Source: Candidatus Kapaibacterium sp.
Lineage (GTDB): Bacteria; Bacteroidota; Ignavibacteria; Kapaibacteriales; HRBIN21
Length of the DNA stretch: 64,000 bases
Reading direction: 5' to 3'
Assembly (NCBI GenBank): GCA_938084565.1
Contig: CALKEU010000003.1
Location: 69,871 to 133,870, forward strand
A program made the position numbers and the translations under genes. Below the pieces are notes generated by a model. That model worked only from the letters and a program-made list of their open reading frames with translations, searched no databases and was not told the DNA's origin. Below, one piece after another: positions 28,815 through 37,160 of the stretch (within the stretch, counting starts at the first letter, position 1; every line of letters begins with the position of its first letter).

Positions 28815-31547
28815 TCACGGATGCGCTTCTTCCCAGTTGCGCCCAACGCCGAGCTCAACAACGACGGGGACATCGCCGAGAGGTAGCGCATTCTGCATCT
28901 CCGTACGAACTATCTCCTGGAGGAGCGGGATCTCCTCTTCGGGGGCCTCAAAGAGGAGTTCGTCGTGGACCTGCAGGATCATCATTGCGCGGAGGCCTTC
29001 CGCACGGAGACGGCGGTGGAGTGCGAGCATGGCGCGCTTCATCATATCGGCTGCTGAGCCTTGGATAGGAGCGTTGATAGCGGCGCGTTCGGCAGCAGCG
29101 CGAACGGTAGCGTTCTTGCTCGTGATGGTGGGGAAGTACCGGCGGCGGCCGCAGAGGGTTTCGACGTAGCCCACGCGCCGGGCGCGTTCGATTGTCTCCT
29201 CCATGTATCGTCGGATATGCGGATAGCGAGCAAAGTACTGCTCGATGATACGGTGTGCCTCGCTCTTCGAGATCCCAAGGCGTTGAGCAAGTCCGAATGG
29301 CTGGAGGCCATACATAATGCCGAAGTTGACCACTTTAGCAGCACGGCGCATCTCGGGGGTGACCTGCTCGAGCGGTACCCCGAAGAGAGTTGCAGCGGTG
29401 GCAGCATGGATGTCGTACCCTGCTTTGAAGGCAGCAATGAGTGCCTCGTCGCCACTGATGTAAGCCATGATGCGCAGCTCGATCTGCGAGTAATCTGCCG
29501 AAAGCAGGAGCGTGTTAGGCCGTTGGGCGATGAAGGCTTTCCGGATTTCCCGTCCTCGCTCCCCGCGGACGGGAATGTTCTGCAGATTCGGGTTGCTGGA
29601 GGAGAGCCGTCCGGTACTGGTTGCAGTGTGGTTGTAAGTCGTGTGGATCCGACCCGTTACGGGGTTGATGAGGCTTGGGAGGGTATCGATGTAGGTGGAG
29701 AGGAGTTTGCCGAGCTGGCGATATTGCAACACGAGCCCTGCAATTGGGTAGCTGGGTGCGAGCTCGGAGAGCACGGACACATCCGTACTGTAACCAGTTT
29801 TGGTCTTCTTAAGCCGCGGTAGACGGAGGCGCTCGAAGAGTACTTCTGCAAGCTGCTTGGGGGAATCGATATTGAAGGCTGTACCAGCTTCGGCGTAGAT
29901 GCGCTGGCGCAGGAGCTGTTGTTCGCGACGGTATTGCTCGCCGAGGTGGTGGAGAGTTCTGAGGTCGACGGCTACTCCGTTGCATTCCATCTGGGCAAGC
30001 ACTTCGATCAGGGGGAATTCGAGTTCATCGGCCAGCTGAAGCATGCCGTGCTGTTGGAGTTCGTCGTGGAGGGGTTTACGGAGGAGGAAAGCGTGGAGTG
30101 CATTTGCCCCTTGGCTGAGGACTGCTGCCGGCGTGCTGTCATCGGCTCCGAGAAGGTGAACCCTCGAGGGGAGCCATCTCCGGCTGAGGGCTTCGAGGGT
30201 GTGTTGGTCATCGGGGTTGAGCACGTAGCTAGCTATCATGGCATCGAAGCCTACCGGAGGGGGGCTCATGCCGTGCCGTATGCAGGCACGCAGGAAGTGC
30301 TTGAGGTTGTGCCCACACAGACGGGGTTTGCTTCCATTGAAGAGAGCCAGCACCTTTTGCACGATCCACTGCGTGCTGGAACCACGAGCTGGAGGAGGAA
30401 TCTCCCCGAAGAGATCAGCTTGGGCACCATTCGGGGCACTCAACGATGCGGTCGGAATGGCGTAGACAGTATCGGGATGGGCACAGAGGAAGAGTATCGT
30501 GGGGGTGCCCTCAATCGAAGGGCTGCTCATCTCAGCGTCGAGGCAGATCCACTCGGCCTGGGCCAGCTTCTCCAGCAAGGCCTGTAACTCAGCTGGGGTC
30601 TTAACCCACACTAGGCGTGCCGATGTGGTAACTGGACCTGAGGCAGGGGAGGGAAGCTGCTGCATTTCAGGAAAGAGCTGCGCTAGGCGCTCGCGGAGAG
30701 TGCGCATGGCAAGGCGGTCTAGCAAGGCGTTCAGTTCGGCGAGGTTAGGTGGGCGTCGGCGGAAGAGTTCGGGGGAAAAGGCTATGGGCACATCGGTGTG
30801 AAGGCGGACTAGCTGGCGGGAGAGGAGGGCTTGGGAATACCCTTCTTGCAGGCGCAGCCGGAGAGCGGGTCTATCGAGGGTAGCAAGCTGTTCGTAGAGG
30901 GCATCCAGTGACCCAAAGCGGTGGAGGAGCTGTAGGGCAGTCTTTTCTCCAATGCCATGGATGCCGGGAACGTTATCGACGGGATCTCCCACGAGGGCAA
31001 GGAAATCGACCACCTGCGAGGGGGTCAAGCCCCATTCCTGCCAGAGGCGTTGGGTGTCCCAGCGATCGTATTCGGTCCCCTCGCGCGTGGTGGGACGCAA
31101 GACCACGATGCGCTCAGAGAGCAGTTGGAAGAAGTCCTTGTCGGAGGTGATGCAGAAGACCGTGTAGCCCTTGTCAGCCGCCTGGCGGGCAAGGGTTGCA
31201 ATGAGGTCGTCGGCTTCATAGCCAGGTAGCTCAATGCGGGGAATGCCAAGAGCATCGAGCAGCTGCTTGACGTGTTCTAGTTGGAGGGCAAGGTCTTCCG
31301 GTGGGGCTTGGCGTGTAGCCTTGTAGGCACTATACTGCTCATGTCGAATTGTTGGGGCTGCGGTATCGAAGACTACGGCAAGTTCGTCGGGGCGCTCGGT
31401 GCGCAGGAGTGCAAGGAGCATCGTGGCAAAGCCAAAGGTTGCAAAAGTGGGTTCGCCCGTAGGGGCGTGGAGCCCAGTGCGGAAGAGGGCATGGTAGGCG
31501 CGGAAGAGCAGGGACATACCGTCGATGAGGTAAAGCCGTTGCGCCAT
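28815..31547 (-). CDS. polA: DNA polymerase I
   Basis: 910 residues with all three regions. The 5' nuclease has LIDGMSLLFRAYHAL, ITSDKDFFQLL and GDPVDNVPGI. The middle 3'-5' exonuclease region keeps LDAEM (motif I) but carries NLKHF where motif II needs NLKYD and lacks the motif III aspartate. The polymerase domain has DYSQIELR, motif B RRAAKVVNFGIMYG and the catalytic QVHDELLFE. Proofreading is therefore probably lost. ATG 31547 is chosen; a frame extension upstream to 31652 is not family-like. A terminator lies about 200 nt downstream. Confidence 0.95.
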   Translation of the reverse strand: MAQRLYLIDGMSLLFRAYHALFRTGLHAPTGEPTFATFGFATMLLALLRTERPDELAVVFDTAAPTIRHEQYSAYKATRQAPPEDLALQLEHVKQLLDALGIPRIELPGYEADDLIATLARQAADKGYTVFCITSDKDFFQLLSERIVVLRPTTREGTEYDRWDTQRLWQEWGLTPSQVVDFLALVGDPVDNVPGIHGIGEKTALQLLHRFGSLDALYEQLATLDRPALRLRLQEGYSQALLSRQLVRLHTDVPIAFSPELFRRRPPNLAELNALLDRLAMRTLRERLAQLFPEMQQLPSPASGPVTTSARLVWVKTPAELQALLEKLAQAEWICLDAEMSSPSIEGTPTILFLCAHPDTVYAIPTASLSAPNGAQADLFGEIPPPARGSSTQWIVQKVLALFNGSKPRLCGHNLKHFLRACIRHGMSPPPVGFDAMIASYVLNPDDQHTLEALSRRWLPSRVHLLGADDSTPAAVLSQGANALHAFLLRKPLHDELQQHGMLQLADELEFPLIEVLAQMECNGVAVDLRTLHHLGEQYRREQQLLRQRIYAEAGTAFNIDSPKQLAEVLFERLRLPRLKKTKTGYSTDVSVLSELAPSYPIAGLVLQYRQLGKLLSTYIDTLPSLINPVTGRIHTTYNHTATSTGRLSSSNPNLQNIPVRGERGREIRKAFIAQRPNTLLLSADYSQIELRIMAYISGDEALIAAFKAGYDIHAATAATLFGVPLEQVTPEMRRAAKVVNFGIMYGLQPFGLAQRLGISKSEAHRIIEQYFARYPHIRRYMEETIERARRVGYVETLCGRRRYFPTITSKNATVRAAAERAAINAPIQGSAADMMKRAMLALHRRLRAEGLRAMMILQVHDELLFEAPEEEIPLLQEIVRTEMQNALPLGDVPVVVELGVGRNWEEAHP

Positions 31548-31603
31548 GGCACCCCGTACGGCTGAGCGCGTAGGCAAACTTCGCGAAAGTCCCAGGACCG
31601 TAG

Positions 31604-32521
31604 TCACAGTAGGTTGCGGAGGCGGCGGATGAGGAGGTAGCTGGACAGCCACGTTTTAGCTACGATCCAGAGCTTGTGTGGGAGCAGGACCCGGTAGCGG
31701 TGGCGGAAGACATTGAAGTCGCCGAGCTCCATCTTCTCCAGCAGCCGGTAGTAGATGAGGTCCATTGCTTCGGCGGGGAAGAGCGTGGCGCGGTCGTCCG
31801 GGTGGAGGTACATGCGGGCGGTGTGGTAGAAGCTACGGGCCCGCTGCGCTTCGAAGCGCATGAGCTCAAGGAAGCGTTCGTCGTAGCATTCGGCCATCAG
31901 ATCCGCCTCTGAATAGCCAAAGCGCTCCATGTCCTCTTGCGGCAGGTAGATGTAGCCGCGATCTTTGTCGACTTTGACATCGCGGAGGATGTTGGTCAGT
32001 TGGAGGGCATAGCCAAGATAGATGGCGTACTGGCGAGCTTCGGGGTGTTTGTAGCCGAAGATTTCAATCAGGAGAAGGCCTACGCTGCTGGCAACGCAGT
32101 AGCAGTAGTCTTTCAGCTCCTCGAAGGTACGGTAGCGGCGTTGGAACAGATCGCGCTCGCAGCCGTCTAGGAGCAGGAAAAAGTACTGTTTGGGGAGCTG
32201 GAAGCGCTCAATGACGTGGGCAAGTGGGAGGAGGGCCGGGTGGAAGGGGGCTCCAGAGTAGATGTTGTCGAGCTCCTGTCGCCACCAGGCTAGCCATTGG
32301 CGTTTGGCGAGTACTTCATCGGCAGTATCCGGATGTGGGGTATCGACGAGGGTATCGACGGCGTGTGCGAAGAGGTACACTGCCTGCAGGGCTGTTCTCT
32401 GTGCATGCGGCAGGAGCACCGAAGGATAGTAGAAGCTACTCTGCTGGAAAGCCGCCGGAGAGAATCCCGGTGGCCACTCACGGGAGTCGAGTTCCCATCT
32501 GCCAAAGGAGCGCTCCGACAT
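31604..32521 (-). CDS. hpnD: Presqualene diphosphate synthase-like enzyme (HpnD)
   Basis: 305 residues of the squalene/phytoene synthase fold. The two metal-binding motifs are DTLVD near residue 57 (after AVYLFAHAV) and DVKVD followed by KDRGYIYLPQEDMERFG. It would condense two farnesyl diphosphates to presqualene diphosphate. The gene follows hpnC with a 44-nt overlap, the usual order in hopanoid loci. Phytoene synthase is the alternative reading; the hpnC neighbour favours HpnD. Confidence 0.85.
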   Translation of the reverse strand: MSERSFGRWELDSREWPPGFSPAAFQQSSFYYPSVLLPHAQRTALQAVYLFAHAVDTLVDTPHPDTADEVLAKRQWLAWWRQELDNIYSGAPFHPALLPLAHVIERFQLPKQYFFLLLDGCERDLFQRRYRTFEELKDYCYCVASSVGLLLIEIFGYKHPEARQYAIYLGYALQLTNILRDVKVDKDRGYIYLPQEDMERFGYSEADLMAECYDERFLELMRFEAQRARSFYHTARMYLHPDDRATLFPAEAMDLIYYRLLEKMELGDFNVFRHRYRVLLPHKLWIVAKTWLSSYLLIRRLRNLL

Positions 32522-33401
32522 CACGAATGCCTAGTTGAATGCGCGTGTTGAGCACACCTGGGCCGAGACGGCGGAGCCGGGACAGAAGCCGGAAAGCTGC
32601 AGCAAGGGTTACTCGTGCCTGCCAGCGCAGCCGAGGGTGTACAATGGCCCTCAGGCCCTGTGTTGCGCGGGAAAGCCATTCAAGCAGGGTGTGCGCAATG
32701 TCATCCAAACACCGCTGCAATTTAGCAGAATTCTCCCACAGCTGTGTAGGCTCGGCAAGCCCGTGCTTCCGCAGCACCTCCTGCGGTATATAGAGCCGTC
32801 CTCGACGCAGATCGATCGAGAGGTCCTGCCAGAAGTTGAGTACCTGGAGGGCTGTGCAGAGGGCATTGGAGGCACAGAGTGCTCTTGGGGTACAGCTGCG
32901 GTGCAGAATCAGCAATGCCTCTCCGATCGGATTCGCCGAATGGTGGCAGTACCATACAAGATCGTTCCAGCTGTCGAAGGGCCGGAAGCAGGCATCGTAA
33001 CGGAAAGCCGTCAGGAGGCGACGCACGAGCGAGAAAGGGAGTCCCGTGGAGCGCAATGTGGCGCTGAAAGCAACTATGATGGGGTTGCCAGAGGTAGGGG
33101 GGTGCAGCATTGCCTCCGCCAGGTGGAGCTCCAACGCTTCCAGCAGCGCAAGTTTATCGTGTGGTGAAGCTTCCAGGTCGTCGGCAATGTCGTCGGCGAG
33201 GCGAGCGAAGGCATAAAGATGCGCTACATGCGGGCGGAGTGCAGCGGGCAACCACAGCGACGCGACGGGAAAGTTCTCGTAGTGTTGTCGCACCAGCCGC
33301 CGACAGAAGCGAGTAGCCTCTTGCAGACTCTGCACCTGCAATGGTCCCCCGTCCGGGCTACACAGCGCACGGAGATCCTCCCATGTCAACTGCTGCAGCA
33401 C
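32478..33401 (-). CDS. hpnC: Hydroxysqualene synthase-like enzyme (HpnC)
   Basis: 307 residues, also of the squalene/phytoene synthase fold. The first aspartate-rich motif is RLADDIADD near residue 88. The HpnC-type CHHSANPIGEALL and NFWQDLSIDLRRGRLYIPQE segments distinguish it from HpnD. It would convert presqualene diphosphate to hydroxysqualene. The third enzyme, HpnE (hydroxysqualene dehydroxylase), is not encoded next to it; polA follows hpnD. The nuoK stop lies 17 nt upstream. Confidence 0.87.
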   Translation of the reverse strand: MLQQLTWEDLRALCSPDGGPLQVQSLQEATRFCRRLVRQHYENFPVASLWLPAALRPHVAHLYAFARLADDIADDLEASPHDKLALLEALELHLAEAMLHPPTSGNPIIVAFSATLRSTGLPFSLVRRLLTAFRYDACFRPFDSWNDLVWYCHHSANPIGEALLILHRSCTPRALCASNALCTALQVLNFWQDLSIDLRRGRLYIPQEVLRKHGLAEPTQLWENSAKLQRCLDDIAHTLLEWLSRATQGLRAIVHPRLRWQARVTLAAAFRLLSRLRRLGPGVLNTRIQLGIRDVGALLWQMGTRLP

Positions 33402-33418
33402 GGAAGAAGCTTCTCTGC

Positions 33419-33727
33419 CTACCAGCGCATGAGGTTGACTTCGTCGACGTACACTGTCTGCTGGGCACGGAAGAGAGCAATCACAATGGCAAGCCCAACG
33501 GCAGCCTCAGCAGCCGCTACCGCCATCACGAAGAAGACCAGCAGCTGCCCTTCGGCATTCCCCAAATATGCCGAGAAGGCTACCAAGGAAAGGTTGACGG
33601 CGTTGAGCATAATCTCAATCGACATCAGGATGATGATGGCATTGCGGCGCGTCAGCACGCCGACAACCCCGATGGTGAAGAGTGTGGCCGAGAGCAGTAT
33701 GTAGGCTTCCAGCGGGAGGTGTGACAT
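33419..33727 (-). CDS. nuoK: NADH-quinone oxidoreductase subunit K
   Basis: A 102-residue subunit with three membrane spans. [22 protein letters not shown] contains the conserved glutamate of NuoK (IEIMLNA), and a second conserved glutamate sits in [10 protein letters not shown]. It is part of the proton-pumping arm of complex I. It follows nuoJ by three nucleotides, but no other nuo gene is in the window; hpnC follows. Confidence 0.95.
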   Translation of the reverse strand: MSHLPLEAYILLSATLFTIGVVGVLTRRNAIIILMSIEIMLNAVNLSLVAFSAYLGNAEGQLLVFFVMAVAAAEAAVGLAIVIALFRAQQTVYVDEVNLMRW

Positions 33728-33730
33728 GGC

Positions 33731-34243
33731 TTATGGCTCCAACTTCCGTTTCGCAAGAACAACAGCTCCTACCACCGCTGCCAGCAGCAGTAACGACACT
33801 GCTTCGAAGGGAAGCAGATAGTCCGTAAAGAGCACCCGCCCGAGAAATCCTGGAGTTCCGATCTCGGAAGCTTGCGATGAGGGCTGTGTGTAGCCGGTCG
33901 GACGGCTCAAGACGAATACCAGGAATTGCAGCACGAAGAGGGCCCCGAGAGCGGCAGCCAGACCCATGCGGGGATTAAACCGTTCCCGCAGCTGTTCGGG
34001 GTTCCCCAAGTTGAGCAACATGATGACAAAGACCACCAGCACCATGATGGCGCCTGCATAGATGAGCACCTGCAGAGCCGCCACCAGTGGCGCCTGCAGC
34101 GTCAGGTACAGCCCCGCCAGCATAAGGAAGTAGCCAATCATCCAGAGGGCAGAGGCGACCGGATTGCGACGAGAAATGACAGCCAGCGCTGTTCCTACGG
34201 CGCTTGCTCCGAAGAGGAGGGCAAAGAAAACGTCGACAGACAC
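33731..34243 (-). CDS. nuoJ: NADH-quinone oxidoreductase subunit J
   Basis: 170 residues with five hydrophobic spans and the conserved NuoJ core APLVAALQVLIYAGAIMVLVVFVIMLL. It is a complex I membrane subunit adjacent to NuoK. It starts a short nuoJ-nuoK-hpnC-hpnD-polA run, with a promoter-like TAATTTTG about 40 nt upstream. A stand-alone nuoJK pair implies that the rest of complex I is encoded elsewhere. Confidence 0.93.
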   Translation of the reverse strand: MSVDVFFALLFGASAVGTALAVISRRNPVASALWMIGYFLMLAGLYLTLQAPLVAALQVLIYAGAIMVLVVFVIMLLNLGNPEQLRERFNPRMGLAAALGALFVLQFLVFVLSRPTGYTQPSSQASEIGTPGFLGRVLFTDYLLPFEAVSLLLLAAVVGAVVLAKRKLEP

Positions 34244-34281
34244 AGCTCCACCCTCTTAGCTTGCAGACATCCAGCAGAGTG

Positions 34282-34289
34282 CAAAATTA
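34282..34289 (-). promoter_or_regulatory. Putative -7 promoter element TAATTTTG upstream of nuoJ
   Basis: CAAAATTA on the plus strand reads TAATTTTG on the minus strand, followed by C, in the 58-nt gap between the EF-G-like gene and nuoJ. It is identical to the elements before the zinc-ribbon gene and fumC. No TTTG lies 19 nt further upstream. Confidence 0.45.
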
Positions 34290-34301
34290 GGATTTCGCTC
34301 C

Positions 34302-36440
34302 TCATGCCTCTTCGGTCACCTGGGCCCGATGCTCTTCGATGAGCTTCTGCTGAATGTGTGGAGGCACAGGCACATATTCAGCGAAGCGCTGCGTGTAGGT
34401 AGCTCGTCCCTGGGTCAGCGAGCGCAGGGCAGCAGCGTACTTATCCAACTCGGCTAGCGGCATGTGGGCCCGAATGCGTTGATAGTGCCCATCGCTTTCA
34501 ATACCGAGGATGACAGCCCGGCGTGTCGGCAAATCGCTCATAACGGCACCGACGTACTCTTCGGGCACGGTGATGAGGACTTCGTAGATAGGTTCGAGCA
34601 CGCGCGGTTCGGCTTCCAGAAAGGCATTCTTGAAGGCCATCATGCCGGCGATTTTGAAGGCAGCTTCGTTCGAATCGACCGGGTGCATCTTGCCGTCGAA
34701 GACGCTGACGCGGATATCGCGGACGTAGGAGCCCGTCAGCGGGCCATCCTGCATCTTCTCCATGATACCCTTCAGGATCGCGGGCATGAAGCGGGCATCG
34801 ATGACTCCCCCGACAATGCAGTTGAGGAAAGCAAGTTTCCCGCCCCACGGGAGCTCGTATTCCTCTTTGCTGCGGACAGTCAGCCCGGCAGGATCGGGCA
34901 TGCCTTCGGTGTACGGCTCAATGAGCAAGTGTACTTCGGCATACTGGCCAGCGCCACCGGTTTGCTTCTTGTGCTTGTAGTAGCCCTTAGCGGGTTTCTG
35001 GATCGTTTCCCGGTAAGGGATGCGGGGTTCGGCAAATTCTACTTCAACACGAAAGCGGTGCTGGAGCAGCCAGCGCGCTACGGCGAGGTGGAGTTCCCCT
35101 TGCCCGTGGAGGATGATCTGTCGGAGTTCCTGCGCATGCTCGACACGATAGCTCGGATCCTCTTCCTGGAGCTGGTGGAGAGCAGTGCCAACCTTTTCCT
35201 CGTCGCCTTTCCTAACCGGGACGACGGCAACGCGCACGCGGGGTGGAGGAAACTCAATCGCTGGGAGGGTAACCGTAGCGCTGTTCCTGTCGTGCAGGGT
35301 ATTGTTCGTGTGAGTATTGCGGAGCTTGACCGTAGCGGCCAAATCCCCAGCCGCAATCGGGCTCACCTCTGTTCGCTTCTTGCCGAGCACGGTGAAAAGC
35401 TGTGGAATGCGCTCGACAGTGCCTGTCTGGGCATTGATGAGCTCCATGCCTGCGCGGAGCGTGCCAGAGTAGAGGCGCAGGAAGCTCATATCGCCGAGAC
35501 TGGGCTCGGAGAGTGTCCGATAGACAAAAGCCACAGGAGGTCCAGAAGGATCACATGCCAAGAGTCGGCCATCAGCCAATCGGACTGGTGGTAGCTCCGT
35601 TGGGGCGGGGAGGATCGTGGTCAGGAAGTCTAGAAGCCGTGAAAGCCCAATGTCGGTCTGTGCACTAGCACAGAGGATAGGAACAACGGCGCGCTGGAGG
35701 AGAGCCTGCCGCAAGCCGCGGCGCAACTCCTCATCGCTGAGCTGGCCATTCGTGAAGTAAGCTTCCATGAGGGCCTCGTCTGCGACAGCGACGGCTTCCA
35801 TGAGCTGCTCACGGAAGCGGTAGACTCGCTCGCGCTCGCTTTCGGGGACAGGGGTCGGTGGAGCAGGTTTGCCTGGGGTATCAGGACCGTAGAGGTGTTG
35901 GGTGAGGACATCGACAATACCGCGGAGTTGCCCACCCTCGTACAGGGGATAGTGCAGCACAACGGCAGCGCTACTGAGGCGCTGGCGGATATGCTCGACT
36001 GCTCGTTCGAAGTCAGCCTGTTCGCTGTCGGGTTTACTCAGAAGGCACGCTATTGGGAGCGACTCCCGTGCAGCATGCTGCCATAGAAGTTCGGTGCCAA
36101 CTTCGACGCCGCTCTGGAGACTGACCAGCAGGAGCCCAAGATCGGCAACGCGGAGGGCCGGCAGGACCTGCCCGAGGAAATCATCGTAGCCGGGGGTATC
36201 GAGCAGGTTCAGCTTGTAGCCATTCCACTCAAAGGTGAGCAAGCTGGTGAAAACAGAGGTGCCGCGCTCATGCTCGAGCTCGTGATAGTCTGAGACGGTG
36301 TTGCGTTCTCCAATGCTCCCCTTCCGGGACGTGGCTCCGGCGTAGTAGAGGAGGGCTTCCGCCAAGCTGGTTTTCCCGCAGCCGGCGTGCCCTAAGAGCA
36401 CGGCATTCCGTATGGAGTGGGCCTCGTAGACTCTCATCAT
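34302..36440 (-). CDS. Elongation factor G-like GTPase (EF-G paralogue)
   Basis: About 712 residues with the EF-G domain order: a G domain (GHAGCGKTSL P-loop; G3 as DTPGYDDF), then domains II-V, ending with the EF-G-type VRSKEEYELPWGGKLAFLNCIVGGVIDA and EPIYEVLITVPEEYVGAVMSDL. The G4 motif reads SKPD instead of NKxD, and G3 is DTPGY rather than DTPGH, so it belongs to the divergent EF-G2-like branch and not to the translational fusA. The start is uncertain (36440 or 36437; a TTG at 36452). Confidence 0.85.
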   Translation of the reverse strand: MMRVYEAHSIRNAVLLGHAGCGKTSLAEALLYYAGATSRKGSIGERNTVSDYHELEHERGTSVFTSLLTFEWNGYKLNLLDTPGYDDFLGQVLPALRVADLGLLLVSLQSGVEVGTELLWQHAARESLPIACLLSKPDSEQADFERAVEHIRQRLSSAAVVLHYPLYEGGQLRGIVDVLTQHLYGPDTPGKPAPPTPVPESERERVYRFREQLMEAVAVADEALMEAYFTNGQLSDEELRRGLRQALLQRAVVPILCASAQTDIGLSRLLDFLTTILPAPTELPPVRLADGRLLACDPSGPPVAFVYRTLSEPSLGDMSFLRLYSGTLRAGMELINAQTGTVERIPQLFTVLGKKRTEVSPIAAGDLAATVKLRNTHTNNTLHDRNSATVTLPAIEFPPPRVRVAVVPVRKGDEEKVGTALHQLQEEDPSYRVEHAQELRQIILHGQGELHLAVARWLLQHRFRVEVEFAEPRIPYRETIQKPAKGYYKHKKQTGGAGQYAEVHLLIEPYTEGMPDPAGLTVRSKEEYELPWGGKLAFLNCIVGGVIDARFMPAILKGIMEKMQDGPLTGSYVRDIRVSVFDGKMHPVDSNEAAFKIAGMMAFKNAFLEAEPRVLEPIYEVLITVPEEYVGAVMSDLPTRRAVILGIESDGHYQRIRAHMPLAELDKYAAALRSLTQGRATYTQRFAEYVPVPPHIQQKLIEEHRAQVTEEA

Positions 36441-36452
36441 CGGGATCAGCAA

Positions 36453-36536
36453 CGTCCGACATGCCGACGGTGCGAGGCCGTAAAAATAGCAACTTCGCTA
36501 CAAAGGGCCCAGGGCCTTGGGACTGTCCGCCGGAGC
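36453..36536. other. Short gap upstream of the EF-G paralogue
   Basis: 84 nt between purN and the EF-G-like gene. On the minus strand TATTTTTAC (plus 36480-36488) is an AT-rich, promoter-like island about 40 nt before the EF-G start. Nothing else is recognisable. Confidence 0.3.
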
Positions 36537-37160
36537 TCAGCAGTGGCGGAGAATGCGGGCGTACTGGTTGAGCACGAGTGGATAGAGCTCATGCTCGTAC
36601 GGTAGGAGGCGTGCGGCAAGGCTCTCGGGAGTATCATCGGGGGAAATGGGGATGCGGATTTGAGCAATGACCGGACCGGTATCGTATTCCTCGTCCACCA
36701 AGTGTACGCTAGCACCGGTATAGGTTTCCCCAGCCTGGAGGAGGGCTCGGTGGACGTGCAGTCCGTACATCCCAGGGCCCCCGAACTTCGGGAGCAGAGC
36801 GGGGTGGATATTGAGGATGCGGCCGCGATAGGCATGGACCACCGCCGGCGGAACTTTCTTCAGGTACCCAGCTAAGGCGATCAACTCGACTGCGTGGCTC
36901 TCGAGGGTGTGGAGGAGGGCGACAACGTAGTCATCCGGATTGGGATGGGTTGCGCTACTCAAGTGCACGAAGGGGATAGAGTAGCGGTGAGCAACCTCCC
37001 GAACTCCGGCGGTGGAATTATTGCTGAGGATCAGCACGATGCGGTAGAGGGCTTCTGGACGGAAGGAGAAGCGCACGAGGGCGTCAGCATTGCTCCCACG
37101 GCCGGAAGCGAAGACGGCGACACGGACAGGGTCGGGTTTAGCGCTTGCTGCGGACTCCAT
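36537..37160 (-). CDS. purN: Phosphoribosylglycinamide formyltransferase
   Basis: Transfers a formyl group from 10-formyl-THF to GAR in purine synthesis. The 207-residue product has FASGRGSNADAL at the N-terminus, a catalytic Asn-His segment RILNIHPALLPKF with GMYGLHVH, and DEEYDTGPVIAQ. It overlaps the 3' end of the Rossmann-fold gene upstream by 23 nt. Confidence 0.94.
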   Translation of the reverse strand: MESAASAKPDPVRVAVFASGRGSNADALVRFSFRPEALYRIVLILSNNSTAGVREVAHRYSIPFVHLSSATHPNPDDYVVALLHTLESHAVELIALAGYLKKVPPAVVHAYRGRILNIHPALLPKFGGPGMYGLHVHRALLQAGETYTGASVHLVDEEYDTGPVIAQIRIPISPDDTPESLAARLLPYEHELYPLVLNQYARILRHC

